64,000 nucleotides of DNA from NCBI GenBank assembly GCA_016709385.1, contig JADJMW010000001.1:496001-560000 (forward strand), given 5' to 3'. Below the pieces are notes generated by a model that had not been told where the DNA came from, made no database searches, and was given only the letters and a program-made list of their open reading frames with translations. Below, piece by piece: positions 18,690 to 26,605 of the stretch. Made by a program: the position numbers and the translations under genes. This stretch comes from Candidatus Rubrivivax defluviihabitans. Lineage in GTDB: Bacteria > Pseudomonadota > Gammaproteobacteria > Burkholderiales > Burkholderiaceae_C. How positions within the stretch are numbered: position 1 is the stretch's first letter; the number at the start of each line of letters is the position of its first letter.

Positions 18690-19664
18690 GTGCAGTTCAA
18701 GGATTACTACCAGGTGCTCGGCGTGGCGCCTGACGCCACGGCCGACGCCGTCAAGAAGGCCTACCGCCAGCTCGCGCGGAAATACCACCCCGACGTGAGC
18801 AAGGAGGCCGACGCCGCCGCGCGCATGAGCGAGGTCAACGAGGCCTACGCGGTGCTCTCCGACCCCGAGCGCCGCGCCGCCTACGATGCCGTGGGCCAGG
18901 GCCGGCGCCAGGGCGAGGCCTTCACGCCGCCGCCCGACTGGGACGCCGGCTTCGAGTTTTCCGGTCGCGGCTTCGAGGGCATGGACGCGGGCCAGTTCAG
19001 CGACTTCTTTGCCGAACTGTTCGGCCGCGCCGGGGCCGGCGCGCATCGTCGCGCCGCGGGCGGCCGCTTCGAGATGCGCGGCCAGGACCACCACGCCAAG
19101 ATCGTGCTCGACCTGGAAGACGCCTGGCGCGGCGCCACGCGCCAGGTCACGCTGCGCAGCCCCGAGGTCGACGCGCAGGGCCGGGTCTCGCTGCAGCCGC
19201 GCACGCTGGACGTGAGGATCCCGCTCGGCGTCAAGCCCGGGCAGCTGATCCGCCTGGCCGGGCAGGGCGGGCCGGGGCAGGGCGGGGCACCGGCCGGTGA
19301 CCTGTTCCTGGAGGTGCATTTCAAGCCGCATCCGCGCTTCCGTATCGACGGCGCGCATCTCGTGGCCGACCTGCCGGTGGCGCCGTGGGAAGCTGCGCTG
19401 GGTGCCGTGGTGCCGGTCGAACTTCCCGATGGCAGTTCGCTGAAGGTGCGCGTGCCGGCCGGCGCGCAGAGCGGGCGCGAATTGAGCGTGCGCGGCAAGG
19501 GCCTGCCCGGTGCCGCACCGGGCGACCTGGAGCTGGTGGTGCGCGTCGTGCTGCCCAGCGCCTTCGACCCGCGGGCGCGCAAGCTGTACGAGCAGATGGC
19601 GGCGGAACTGACCGATTTCGACGCCCGCAAGGTGGCGGCGGCCGATGCCGCGCGCGGGGAGTGA
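18690..19664 (+). CDS. cbpA: DnaJ-family co-chaperone CbpA
   Basis: A 324-residue curved-DNA-binding-protein type Hsp40, starting at GTG 18690. The J domain is at residues 1-70 with the HPD tripeptide in KYHPDVSKE, then a Gly/Phe-rich region. Two C-terminal substrate-binding domains follow without a zinc finger. It stimulates DnaK ATPase. It is followed after 4 bases by the gene for its modulator CbpM. Confidence 0.94.
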   Translation: MQFKDYYQVLGVAPDATADAVKKAYRQLARKYHPDVSKEADAAARMSEVNEAYAVLSDPERRAAYDAVGQGRRQGEAFTPPPDWDAGFEFSGRGFEGMDAGQFSDFFAELFGRAGAGAHRRAAGGRFEMRGQDHHAKIVLDLEDAWRGATRQVTLRSPEVDAQGRVSLQPRTLDVRIPLGVKPGQLIRLAGQGGPGQGGAPAGDLFLEVHFKPHPRFRIDGAHLVADLPVAPWEAALGAVVPVELPDGSSLKVRVPAGAQSGRELSVRGKGLPGAAPGDLELVVRVVLPSAFDPRARKLYEQMAAELTDFDARKVAAADAARGE

Positions 19665-19668
19665 AGTG

Positions 19669-19977
19669 ATGGCCATGAAACAAGACAGGATGGCCGTGCA
19701 GGCTGACGAGGTGCTGCTGACGCTGGACGAGTTGTGTCGCGCCACCGAGGTCGGCCCGGACTGGGTGAGCGCGCGGGTGCAGGCCGGCTTGCTGGCGGCG
19801 CACCGGGTCGATGCCGCCGCCTGGCAATTCGACACCGTGGCGCTGCAGCGCGTGCGCTGCATGGTGCGGCTGGAGCGTGACTTCGACGCCGTGCCCGAAC
19901 TGGCGGCGCTGGTGGCCGACCTGCAGGACGAGATCGAACGGCTGCGCGCCCGGTTGCGCCGCGCCGGCCTGGGCTGA
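19669..19977 (+). CDS. cbpM: Chaperone modulator CbpM
   Basis: A 102-residue MerR-fold protein of the CbpM family. It has a helix-turn-helix-like N-terminal half (LTLDELCRATEVGPDWVSARVQAGLL) and a C-terminal coiled coil (VADLQDEIERLRARLRR). CbpM binds the CbpA J domain and inhibits it. ATG 19669 is preferred over an ATG eight codons earlier, which lies within cbpA. The position directly after cbpA confirms the call. Confidence 0.9.
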   Translation: MAMKQDRMAVQADEVLLTLDELCRATEVGPDWVSARVQAGLLAAHRVDAAAWQFDTVALQRVRCMVRLERDFDAVPELAALVADLQDEIERLRARLRRAGLG

Positions 19978-19993
19978 CACGGGAGGCTTCGCA

Positions 19994-21856
19994 TTGAAGA
20001 CCGATCCCAAGACGCAGTGGAATGTCGGCTACTGGTTGCTGGCGCTGCTGACGCTGGTGTGGCTGCAAAGCCTGTGGCAGACGCAGCGCCAGGTGGAGCC
20101 GGTGCCCTACAGCGTCTTCGAGCAGGCCCTGGCCGAGAATCGCGTGGCCGAGGTGGTGGTGGGCGAGACCACCATCACCGGCAAGCTGAAGAACCCCGAC
20201 CCCGGCGGCAAGACGGTGATCGTGGCCAACCGCGTGGAGCCCGACCTGGCCGAGCGCTTGTCGCGCTACGACGTGCCCTACACGCGGGTCGTCGAAAGCA
20301 CGCTGCTGCGCGACATCGCTTCGTGGGTGGTGCCGGCCGCGGTGTTCTTCGGCTTGTGGTTCTTCGTCATCCGTCGCGTGCTCGACAAGCAGGGCATGGG
20401 CGGCTTCATGAGCGTGGGCAAGAGCCGGGCCAAGGTCTACGTGGAAAAGGACACCGGCGTGACCTTCGCCGACGTTGCAGGCGTCGACGAGGCCAAGGCC
20501 GAGTTGCAGGAGATCGTGGCCTTCCTGAAGGACCCGCAGGGCTACGGCCGGCTGGGCGCGCGCATGCCCAAAGGTGTGCTGCTGGTGGGCCCGCCAGGCA
20601 CCGGCAAGACGCTGCTGGCCAAGGCTGTGGCCGGCGAGGCCGGCGTGCCTTTCTTCAGCATCAGCGGCAGCGAATTCGTGGAGATGTTCGTCGGCGTGGG
20701 CGCGGCGCGCGTACGCGACCTCTTCGATCAGGCGCGTGCCAAGGCGCCGGCCATCATCTTCATCGACGAGCTCGACGCACTGGGCCGCGCGCGCGGTGCC
20801 GCCGGTCCCGTGGGCGGCCACGACGAACGCGAGCAGACGCTGAACCAGCTGCTGGTGGAACTGGACGGCTTCGACGGTTCGTCGGGCCTGGTGCTGCTCA
20901 GCGCCACCAACCGGCCCGAAATCCTGGACCCGGCGCTGCTGCGCGCCGGCCGCTTCGACCGCCAGGTGCTGGTCGACCGGCCCGACAAGGCCGGCCGCGT
21001 GCAGATCCTGCAGGTGCACGTGAAGAAGCTGCGGCTGGCGGCTGCCGTCGATCTGGAACAGGTGGCCGCGCTGACCACCGGTTTCTCGGGCGCCGACCTG
21101 GCCAACCTGTGCAACGAGGCGGCGCTGGCTGCCACCCGCCGCGGCGCCGGTGAAGTGGCGCTGGAGGACTTCACCGTGGCCATCGAGCGCATCGTCGCCG
21201 GGCTGGAGAAGAAGAACCGCGTGCTCAATGCGCGCGAACGCGAGATAGTCGCCTACCACGAGATGGGGCATGCGCTGGTGGCGCTGTCGCTGCCCGGTGC
21301 CGACCCGGTGCACAAGGTGTCGATCATCCCGCGCGGCATCGGCGCGCTGGGTTACACCATCCAGCGGCCCACCGAGGACCGTTTCCTGATGACGCGCGAG
21401 GAGCTCGAGCACAAGATCATGGTGCTGCTCGGCGGCCGCGCGGCCGAGAAGCTGGTCTTCGGCCACCTGTCCACCCGCGCGGCCGACGACCTGGCCAAGG
21501 TGACCGATATCGCACGCGACATGGTCACGCGCTATGGCATGGTCGAACAGCTGGGCTACGTGGCCTACGAGGCGCAGCCGCCGCGTTTCCTGGACGTCGC
21601 CGGTCCGGTGCCCGGCGGCTGCCCGGTGAGCCCGGCGACGCAGGAGCGCATCGACGAGGCGCTGCGCGGCATCGTGATGGCGGCCTTCGAGCAGGCCACC
21701 GCCGTGCTGGAACACCACCGCGAGACGCTGCACCGCTGCGCCCGCGAACTGCTGCGGCGCGAGACGCTGGACGAAGCGGCGCTGCGCGAATTGACGCAAG
21801 ACCTGCGCGCCGTGCCCGCCGCCGTCGGCACCACCGCCGTCAACCCACGCGCTTGA
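19994..21856 (+). CDS. Extra FtsH-type membrane ATP-dependent zinc metalloprotease (FtsH2-like)
   Basis: A 620-residue AAA+ protease starting at TTG 19994. It has two transmembrane helices (about residues 12-28 and 112-130), Walker A GPPGTGKT near 200, Walker B IIFIDELDA, the SRH region, and the zinc motif HEMGH near 422. Length and order match FtsH, but the usual HEAGH reads HEMGH, and the gene is far from a ftsJ-ftsH locus. It is therefore probably a second, stress-associated FtsH. It joins the hsp20-cbpA-cbpM group and overlaps the kinase gene tail-to-tail by 17 bases. Confidence 0.9.
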   Translation: MKTDPKTQWNVGYWLLALLTLVWLQSLWQTQRQVEPVPYSVFEQALAENRVAEVVVGETTITGKLKNPDPGGKTVIVANRVEPDLAERLSRYDVPYTRVVESTLLRDIASWVVPAAVFFGLWFFVIRRVLDKQGMGGFMSVGKSRAKVYVEKDTGVTFADVAGVDEAKAELQEIVAFLKDPQGYGRLGARMPKGVLLVGPPGTGKTLLAKAVAGEAGVPFFSISGSEFVEMFVGVGAARVRDLFDQARAKAPAIIFIDELDALGRARGAAGPVGGHDEREQTLNQLLVELDGFDGSSGLVLLSATNRPEILDPALLRAGRFDRQVLVDRPDKAGRVQILQVHVKKLRLAAAVDLEQVAALTTGFSGADLANLCNEAALAATRRGAGEVALEDFTVAIERIVAGLEKKNRVLNAREREIVAYHEMGHALVALSLPGADPVHKVSIIPRGIGALGYTIQRPTEDRFLMTREELEHKIMVLLGGRAAEKLVFGHLSTRAADDLAKVTDIARDMVTRYGMVEQLGYVAYEAQPPRFLDVAGPVPGGCPVSPATQERIDEALRGIVMAAFEQATAVLEHHRETLHRCARELLRRETLDEAALRELTQDLRAVPAAVGTTAVNPRA

Positions 21857-23168
21857 GCCGCAGGTGCGCCACGAGCCCACCTTCGGGCGCGTTGGCCAGT
21901 TCCAGCGTGCCGCCGATGCGCTGCATGGCCTTGTCCACGATGGCCAGCCCGAGGCCTGCGCCGGTGGCCGCCGTGCGCGCGGCGTCGCCGCGGAAGAACG
22001 GTGTCGTCAGGTGGGCCAGCTTCTCGGGAGCCACACCCGGGCCCTGGTCGCGCACGCTCACGATCGCCCACGGCCCCGTCGTCACCGTCGACACCGTGAC
22101 CTCGGCGATGCCGGTTTCGGTGCCGCGACCATAGCGGCGGGCGTTCTCGAACAGGTTCAGGAAGACGCGGCCGAGCTCGGTCTCGTCGCCCAGCACCTCC
22201 AGGTCCGCCGGCACGCGCGACAGGATGCGGATCTGCGACGGGTCGCGCAACGATGCGGCCTCGCGGTCGACGAGTTGCGCCACGTTGACCGGCATCAGCC
22301 GCGTGTCGCCCGGGCGCGCGTAGTCCATGAACTTGTCGATGATGGCGTCGAGCTGGTCGATGTCCAGCGCCATGTTGCGCCTGGCTTCCTCGTCCTGCAC
22401 GCTCATCTCGGTTTCAAGCCGCAGCCGCGCCAGCGGCGTGCGCAGGTCGTGGCTGATGCCGGCCAGCATCACGGCGCGGTCTTCCTCCACGCGCGCCAGT
22501 TCGCGCGCCATGCGGTTGAAGCCGCGGTTGACCTCGCGGATCTCGCTGGTGATCGTATTTTCGTCCAGCCGCGAGTCCAGGTCACCGTCGCGGATGCGGC
22601 TGGCGGCGAACGAAAGCTGCTGCAGCGGCCGGTTGATGAGGCGCGCGATGCCCACCGAGCCCAGCGCCGTGGCCGCCAGCGCAATGCCGATCCAGATCGC
22701 CCAGGTGCTGCCGCCCAGCGGTCCGGTCTGCGCCGGCGCGGCTTGCAGCCAGTAGCGGTCGCGCTCGATCGGGAAACCCACCCATAGTCCCGGCTCGCCG
22801 TTGACGCTGCGCGCCACCACGGCGTCGGCCCCCAGTGCGCCGATCAGCTCCTCACTGACGCGGCGCGTGAAGCGGTCCACCGCGAAGGGTTCCCAGCGGT
22901 CGCCGGGTTCGCGCGGCCGCACGCGCACGGCCTGCTGCGCGCCCAGGCTCTTGACCAGCGCCACGCGGTTGATGCCGTCGGCCTGCTCCAGCGCGGCGCG
23001 CGTCAGGTTGACCAGGCTCGCCGTCTGCTGCGCCGCCAGCACCGCGCGCGGCTCGAACTCCATGGCCCGCAGCGTCTGCACCCAGGCAAACACGCCGCCG
23101 GCCAGCAGGATGGCCAGCAGGACGAAGGTGCGCCAGAAGAGGCTCAGGCCCAGGGGGCGTTGCGGCAC
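21840..23168 (-). CDS. Sensor histidine kinase, EnvZ-like
   Basis: A 442-residue inner-membrane kinase. TM1 is near residues 10-30, followed by a periplasmic sensor of about 130 residues, TM2 near 160-180 and HAMP. The dimerisation domain has the phospho-His in ISHDLRTPLARLRLE near 240, and the ATPase has N, G1 and G2 boxes (NLFENARRYG, DQGPGV, GAGLGLAI). With the regulator 9 bases upstream it forms an OmpR/EnvZ-type pair; the closest functional analogues in this group sense osmotic or envelope conditions. The signal is not readable here. Confidence 0.92.
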   Translation of the reverse strand: MPQRPLGLSLFWRTFVLLAILLAGGVFAWVQTLRAMEFEPRAVLAAQQTASLVNLTRAALEQADGINRVALVKSLGAQQAVRVRPREPGDRWEPFAVDRFTRRVSEELIGALGADAVVARSVNGEPGLWVGFPIERDRYWLQAAPAQTGPLGGSTWAIWIGIALAATALGSVGIARLINRPLQQLSFAASRIRDGDLDSRLDENTITSEIREVNRGFNRMARELARVEEDRAVMLAGISHDLRTPLARLRLETEMSVQDEEARRNMALDIDQLDAIIDKFMDYARPGDTRLMPVNVAQLVDREAASLRDPSQIRILSRVPADLEVLGDETELGRVFLNLFENARRYGRGTETGIAEVTVSTVTTGPWAIVSVRDQGPGVAPEKLAHLTTPFFRGDAARTAATGAGLGLAIVDKAMQRIGGTLELANAPEGGLVAHLRLKRVG

Positions 23169-23177
23169 GTTCTGGCG

Positions 23178-23912
23178 TCAGTTGGCGCCGTCGGGCACGA
23201 AGACATAGCCCACGCCCCACACGGTCTGGATATAACGCGGTTGCGCCGGGTCGGGCTCGAGCATCTTGCGCAGGCGCGAGATCTGCACGTCCAGGCTGCG
23301 GTCGAAGGGTTCGAATTCGCGGCCGCGCGCCAGCTGGGCCAGCTTGTCGCGCGACAGCGGCTGGCGCGGGTGGCGCACCAGCGCCTTCAGCATGCTGAAT
23401 TCACCCGTGGTGAGCGCGATCTGTTCACCGTTCTTGGACAGGCGGCGCAGCGAGAGGTCGAATTCGAAGGGCCCGAAGTTCACCACCTGCGCTTCCTTCG
23501 AAGGCGCCCCGGGCGCCTCGGGCGCCGGACGGCGGCGCAAAACGGCGTGGATGCGTGCCAGCAGTTCGCGCGGGTTGAAGGGCTTGGAGAGATAGTCGTC
23601 GGCGCCGACCTCCAGGCCCACGATGCGGTCCACGTCCTCGACCTTGGCGGTGAGCATGATGATGGGCGTGCTGTCGTTGGCCGCGCGCAGGCGCCGGCAG
23701 ATGCTCAGGCCGTCCTCGCCGGGCAGCATGAGGTCGAGCACGATGAGGTCCACCGTTTCGCGCGTGAGCACGCGGTTCAGCGCCTTGGCATCTTCGGCCA
23801 GCAGTACGTCGAAGCCCTCCTGCGAAAGGTAGCGGCGCAGCAGGTCGCGGATGCGGGCATCGTCGTCGACGACAACGATGCGGTCGGCGCGGGTGGTGGC
23901 AGGGGTACTCAT
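23178..23912 (-). CDS. OmpR-family response regulator
   Basis: A 244-residue regulator. The receiver domain has the acidic pair in IVVVDDDARIRDLL, the phospho-Asp in DLIVLDLMLPGEDG near residue 60, and the conserved Lys in YLSKPF. A winged-helix DNA-binding domain follows (LTTGEFSMLKALVRHP to YIQTVWGVGYVF). It strongly resembles OmpR. First gene of a two-gene operon with the kinase. A pair of inverted TGTAACAG sites lies upstream and may be autoregulatory. Confidence 0.94.
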   Translation of the reverse strand: MSTPATTRADRIVVVDDDARIRDLLRRYLSQEGFDVLLAEDAKALNRVLTRETVDLIVLDLMLPGEDGLSICRRLRAANDSTPIIMLTAKVEDVDRIVGLEVGADDYLSKPFNPRELLARIHAVLRRRPAPEAPGAPSKEAQVVNFGPFEFDLSLRRLSKNGEQIALTTGEFSMLKALVRHPRQPLSRDKLAQLARGREFEPFDRSLDVQISRLRKMLEPDPAQPRYIQTVWGVGYVFVPDGAN

Positions 23913-23927
23913 GACCGGCTCCGAATT

Positions 23928-23991
23928 TGTAACAGCCGCATTGTGCGGGGCGACATCGGTGGAATCGGGGGCGAACTGACCATCTGTTACA
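23928..23991. promoter_or_regulatory. Widely spaced inverted TGTAACAG pair in the divergent promoter region
   Basis: TGTAACAG at 23928-23935 and its exact reverse complement at 23984-23991, 48 bases apart, lie between the regulator gene and the SIMPL-protein gene. They could be sites for the regulator itself; this is inference from symmetry and position. Confidence 0.35.
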
Positions 23992-24106
23992 TGTCTGTCG
24001 CCACCGCCACGGGGCCGTGGTGGTCAACCCGTGACGCATGCCACGGGTTGAATGGCAGCATCGCCGAAGCGCGATGATCGTCGGTCCAACCTCAGCAAGG
24101 AATTCC

Positions 24107-24847
24107 ATGCCCAAGCTTCCACGAAATGCCCTCAAGAACTGGGCCGCCGCTGCCTGCCTGGCCGGCAGCCTGCCGGCCCTGGCGCAGACGCTGCCGCCGC
24201 CGGAAAACGTGGTCACCCTCAGTGCCAGCGCGGCCGTCGACGTGGCGCAGGACTGGCTGACGGTGGTGTTCTCCACCAGCCGCGAGGGCCTGGACGCGGC
24301 TGCGCTGCAGTCTCAGCTGAAGCAAGCGCTCGACGCGGCGCTGGCCGAGGCGCGCAAGGCCGCCAAGCCCGGCCAGCTGGAGGTTCGCACCGGCGCGTTT
24401 TCGCTTTACCCGCGCCATGCGCCCGCCAGCGCCAGGGCGGCGGGGCAGGGCGGCATCGTCGGCTGGCAGGGCAGCGCCGAACTGGTGGTGGAAGGCCGCG
24501 ACGTGCAAGCCATCGCGCAGCTCACGGGCCGCATCCAGACGCTGACCATCGCGCGCACGGGTTTCTCTTTGTCGCGCGAGGCGCGAGAAAAGGTCGAGGG
24601 CGAGGTGGCGGCGATGGCCATCGCGCGCTTCCGTTCCCGGGCCGAATCGGTGTCGCAGCAATTCGGCTTCGGTGGCTACACGGTGCGCGAGGTGAACGTG
24701 TCGAGCGACGAGATGCGTGGCATGCCGGTGCCGATGATGCGCGCCCAGGCTTCGCGTGCGGCGATGGAAGACGCACCCTTGCCGGTGGAAGCCGGCAAGG
24801 CCACCGTGTCCGCCGTGGTGAGCGGCAGCGTGCAGATGAGGAAGTAG
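24107..24847 (+). CDS. SIMPL-domain (DUF541) periplasmic protein
   Basis: A 246-residue exported protein. It has a signal peptide (KNWAAAACLAGSLPALAQ) followed by a SIMPL/DUF541 domain (VVTLSASAAVDVAQDWLTVVF at the start, AGKATVSAVVSGSVQM at the end). E. coli YggE is a member linked to oxidative-stress tolerance, but no reaction is known. ATG 24107 is chosen because AGCAAGGAA precedes it and the signal peptide begins there. Confidence 0.88.
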   Translation: MPKLPRNALKNWAAAACLAGSLPALAQTLPPPENVVTLSASAAVDVAQDWLTVVFSTSREGLDAAALQSQLKQALDAALAEARKAAKPGQLEVRTGAFSLYPRHAPASARAAGQGGIVGWQGSAELVVEGRDVQAIAQLTGRIQTLTIARTGFSLSREAREKVEGEVAAMAIARFRSRAESVSQQFGFGGYTVREVNVSSDEMRGMPVPMMRAQASRAAMEDAPLPVEAGKATVSAVVSGSVQMRK

Positions 24848-24850
24848 CGG

Positions 24851-24888
24851 CTGCCGACCGCGCGCCCGAAGGCGCGACGCGGTGGCAG
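24851..24888. terminator. Bidirectional terminator-like hairpin
   Basis: Nested pairing CTGCC..GGCAG, CCGC..GCGG and GCGCC..GGCGC around a CGAA tetraloop, between two convergent genes. A long stable stem without a T-tract on either side. Confidence 0.55.
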
Positions 24889-24893
24889 GGACG

Positions 24894-25664
24894 CTATTGG
24901 GCGGTCCAGCCTCCGTCCATGGCCCAGGCCTGGCCCATGACGTTCTTCGCCGCGTCGGTGCACAGGAAGACGCACAGCTCGGCCAGTTGCTCGGGCGTGG
25001 TGAACTGCAGCGATGGCTGCTTTTCCTGCAGCAGCCGCCGCTGGGCCTCGGCGTCGTCGACGCCGTCGGCCGCGGCGCGCGCGTCCACCTGCTTCTGCAC
25101 CAGCGGCGTCAGCACCCAGCCCGGGCAGATGGCGTTCACCGTGACGCCGGTGGTGGCGTTTTCCAGCGCCGCCGCCTTGGTCAGGCCCACGATGCCGTGC
25201 TTGGCCGCCACGTAGGCGCTTTTCTGCGCCGAGGCCACCAGGCCGTGCGCCGAGGCGACATTGATGACGCGACCCCAGCCGCGCCGCTTCATGCCCGGCA
25301 GCGCCGCGCGCATGGTGTGGAAGGCCGAACTCAGGTTGATGGCGATGATCGCGTCCCAGCGCTCGATCGGAAAGTCCTCCACCCGCGCCACGTGCTGGAT
25401 GCCGGCGTTGTTGACCAGGATGTCGCAGGCACCGAATTCGGCTTCGCAGGCTCGCACCATGTCGGCAATCTGCGCCGGCTGGCTCATGTCGGCGCCGTGG
25501 TACGCGACCCGGGAACCAGCCCGGCGCAATTCGGCCAGCGGGGCCTCGAAGTCGCCGAAGCCATTGAGCATGACCTGCGCGCCCTGGGCGGCGAGCGTGC
25601 GGGCGATACCCAGGCCGATGCCGCTGGTGGACCCGGTCACGAGAGCGGTCTTGCCTTTGAGCAT
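24894..25664 (-). CDS. bdhA: D-3-hydroxybutyrate dehydrogenase
   Basis: A 256-residue short-chain dehydrogenase. It has the nucleotide site TGSTSGIGLGIA, NNAGIQHV, the catalytic Ser-Tyr-Lys set (INVASAHGL, SAYVAAKHG), and the C-terminal QAWAMDGGWTAQ typical of BdhA. It oxidises D-3-hydroxybutyrate to acetoacetate with NAD, in turnover of poly-hydroxybutyrate. The start is the ATG of MLKGKTALV rather than one 24 codons upstream that runs into the divergent promoter. Confidence 0.94.
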   Translation of the reverse strand: MLKGKTALVTGSTSGIGLGIARTLAAQGAQVMLNGFGDFEAPLAELRRAGSRVAYHGADMSQPAQIADMVRACEAEFGACDILVNNAGIQHVARVEDFPIERWDAIIAINLSSAFHTMRAALPGMKRRGWGRVINVASAHGLVASAQKSAYVAAKHGIVGLTKAAALENATTGVTVNAICPGWVLTPLVQKQVDARAAADGVDDAEAQRRLLQEKQPSLQFTTPEQLAELCVFLCTDAAKNVMGQAWAMDGGWTAQ

Positions 25665-25726
25665 GGTGGATTCCCCGTGCCTCGTTGTTACGATGGCGTG
25701 ATTATCCAGCGCCTCCGGCACCCAAG

Positions 25727-26605
25727 ATGACCTCATCGAGCACCGAACCCCGTCTGCGCACGGTGCAATGCCTGGGCAGCGCCGGGCTGCACCGCATGGC
25801 GTACTGGGAGTGGGGCGACCCCGCCAACCCGCGCGTGCTGGTGTGCGTGCACGGCCTGTCGCGCCAGGGCCGCGACTTCGACACCCTGGCGCGCGACCTG
25901 GCTTCCGACTACCGCGTGATCTGCCCCGACGTCGTCGGCCGTGGCCGTTCCGATCGCCTGGCCGACCCCATGGGCTACGCCATCCCGAACTACGTGGCCG
26001 ACATGGTGACGCTGCTGGCCCGACTGGACGTGGCGCAGGTCGACTGGGTGGGCACCTCGATGGGCGGCCTGATCGGGCTGGGGCTGGCCAGCCTGCCGGG
26101 GTCGGCCGTGCGGCGGCTGGTGCTCAACGACGTGGGGCCGACGATCCAGCCCGCGGCACTGCAGCGCATCGGCGGCTATCTGGGCCAGCCGGCGCACTGG
26201 CGCAGTCTGGACGAAGCGGCCGACGCGCTGTGGGCCATCTCGCAGGGCTTCGGTCTACACACACGCGAGCAGTGGCTGCAATTGACGCGGCCGCAACTGG
26301 TGCCCGACGGCGACGGCTTCAAGCCCCATTACGACCCGGCCATTGCGGTGCCGTTCCGTGCCATCACGCCCGAACTCGCCGCGGCTGGCGAGGCGATGCT
26401 GTGGCAGAGCTACGACCGCGTGGCTTGCCCGACGCTGCTGCTGCGCGGCGCCGATTCCGACCTGTTGTCGCACGACACCGCGTTGGCCATGACGCAACGC
26501 GGCCCGCGCGCCCGGCTGCGCGAATTCGCCGGTATCGGCCACGCGCCCATGCTGGTGCAGCCCGAGCAGCGGGCGATCGTGCGCGAGTTCCTGCTCGGGC
26601 CATGA
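25727..26605 (+). CDS. Alpha/beta hydrolase
   Basis: A 292-residue hydrolase. It has the nucleophile elbow GTSMGG near residue 108, an HGLSRQG oxyanion-side loop near 42, an acid in LRGADSDLL, and the catalytic His in GIGHAPML. The closest look is to esterase/lipase or dienelactone-type carbon-carbon hydrolases. Adjacent bdhA suggests a role near hydroxybutyrate oligomer breakdown, but the substrate is unproven. Its stop overlaps the relA start by 4 bases. Confidence 0.85.
   Translation: MTSSSTEPRLRTVQCLGSAGLHRMAYWEWGDPANPRVLVCVHGLSRQGRDFDTLARDLASDYRVICPDVVGRGRSDRLADPMGYAIPNYVADMVTLLARLDVAQVDWVGTSMGGLIGLGLASLPGSAVRRLVLNDVGPTIQPAALQRIGGYLGQPAHWRSLDEAADALWAISQGFGLHTREQWLQLTRPQLVPDGDGFKPHYDPAIAVPFRAITPELAAAGEAMLWQSYDRVACPTLLLRGADSDLLSHDTALAMTQRGPRARLREFAGIGHAPMLVQPEQRAIVREFLLGP

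Noticed and set aside
18881..21880. A 999-codon minus-strand frame across cbpA, cbpM and ftsH
   Set aside because: Antisense shadow; the plus-strand genes have full domain and motif support.
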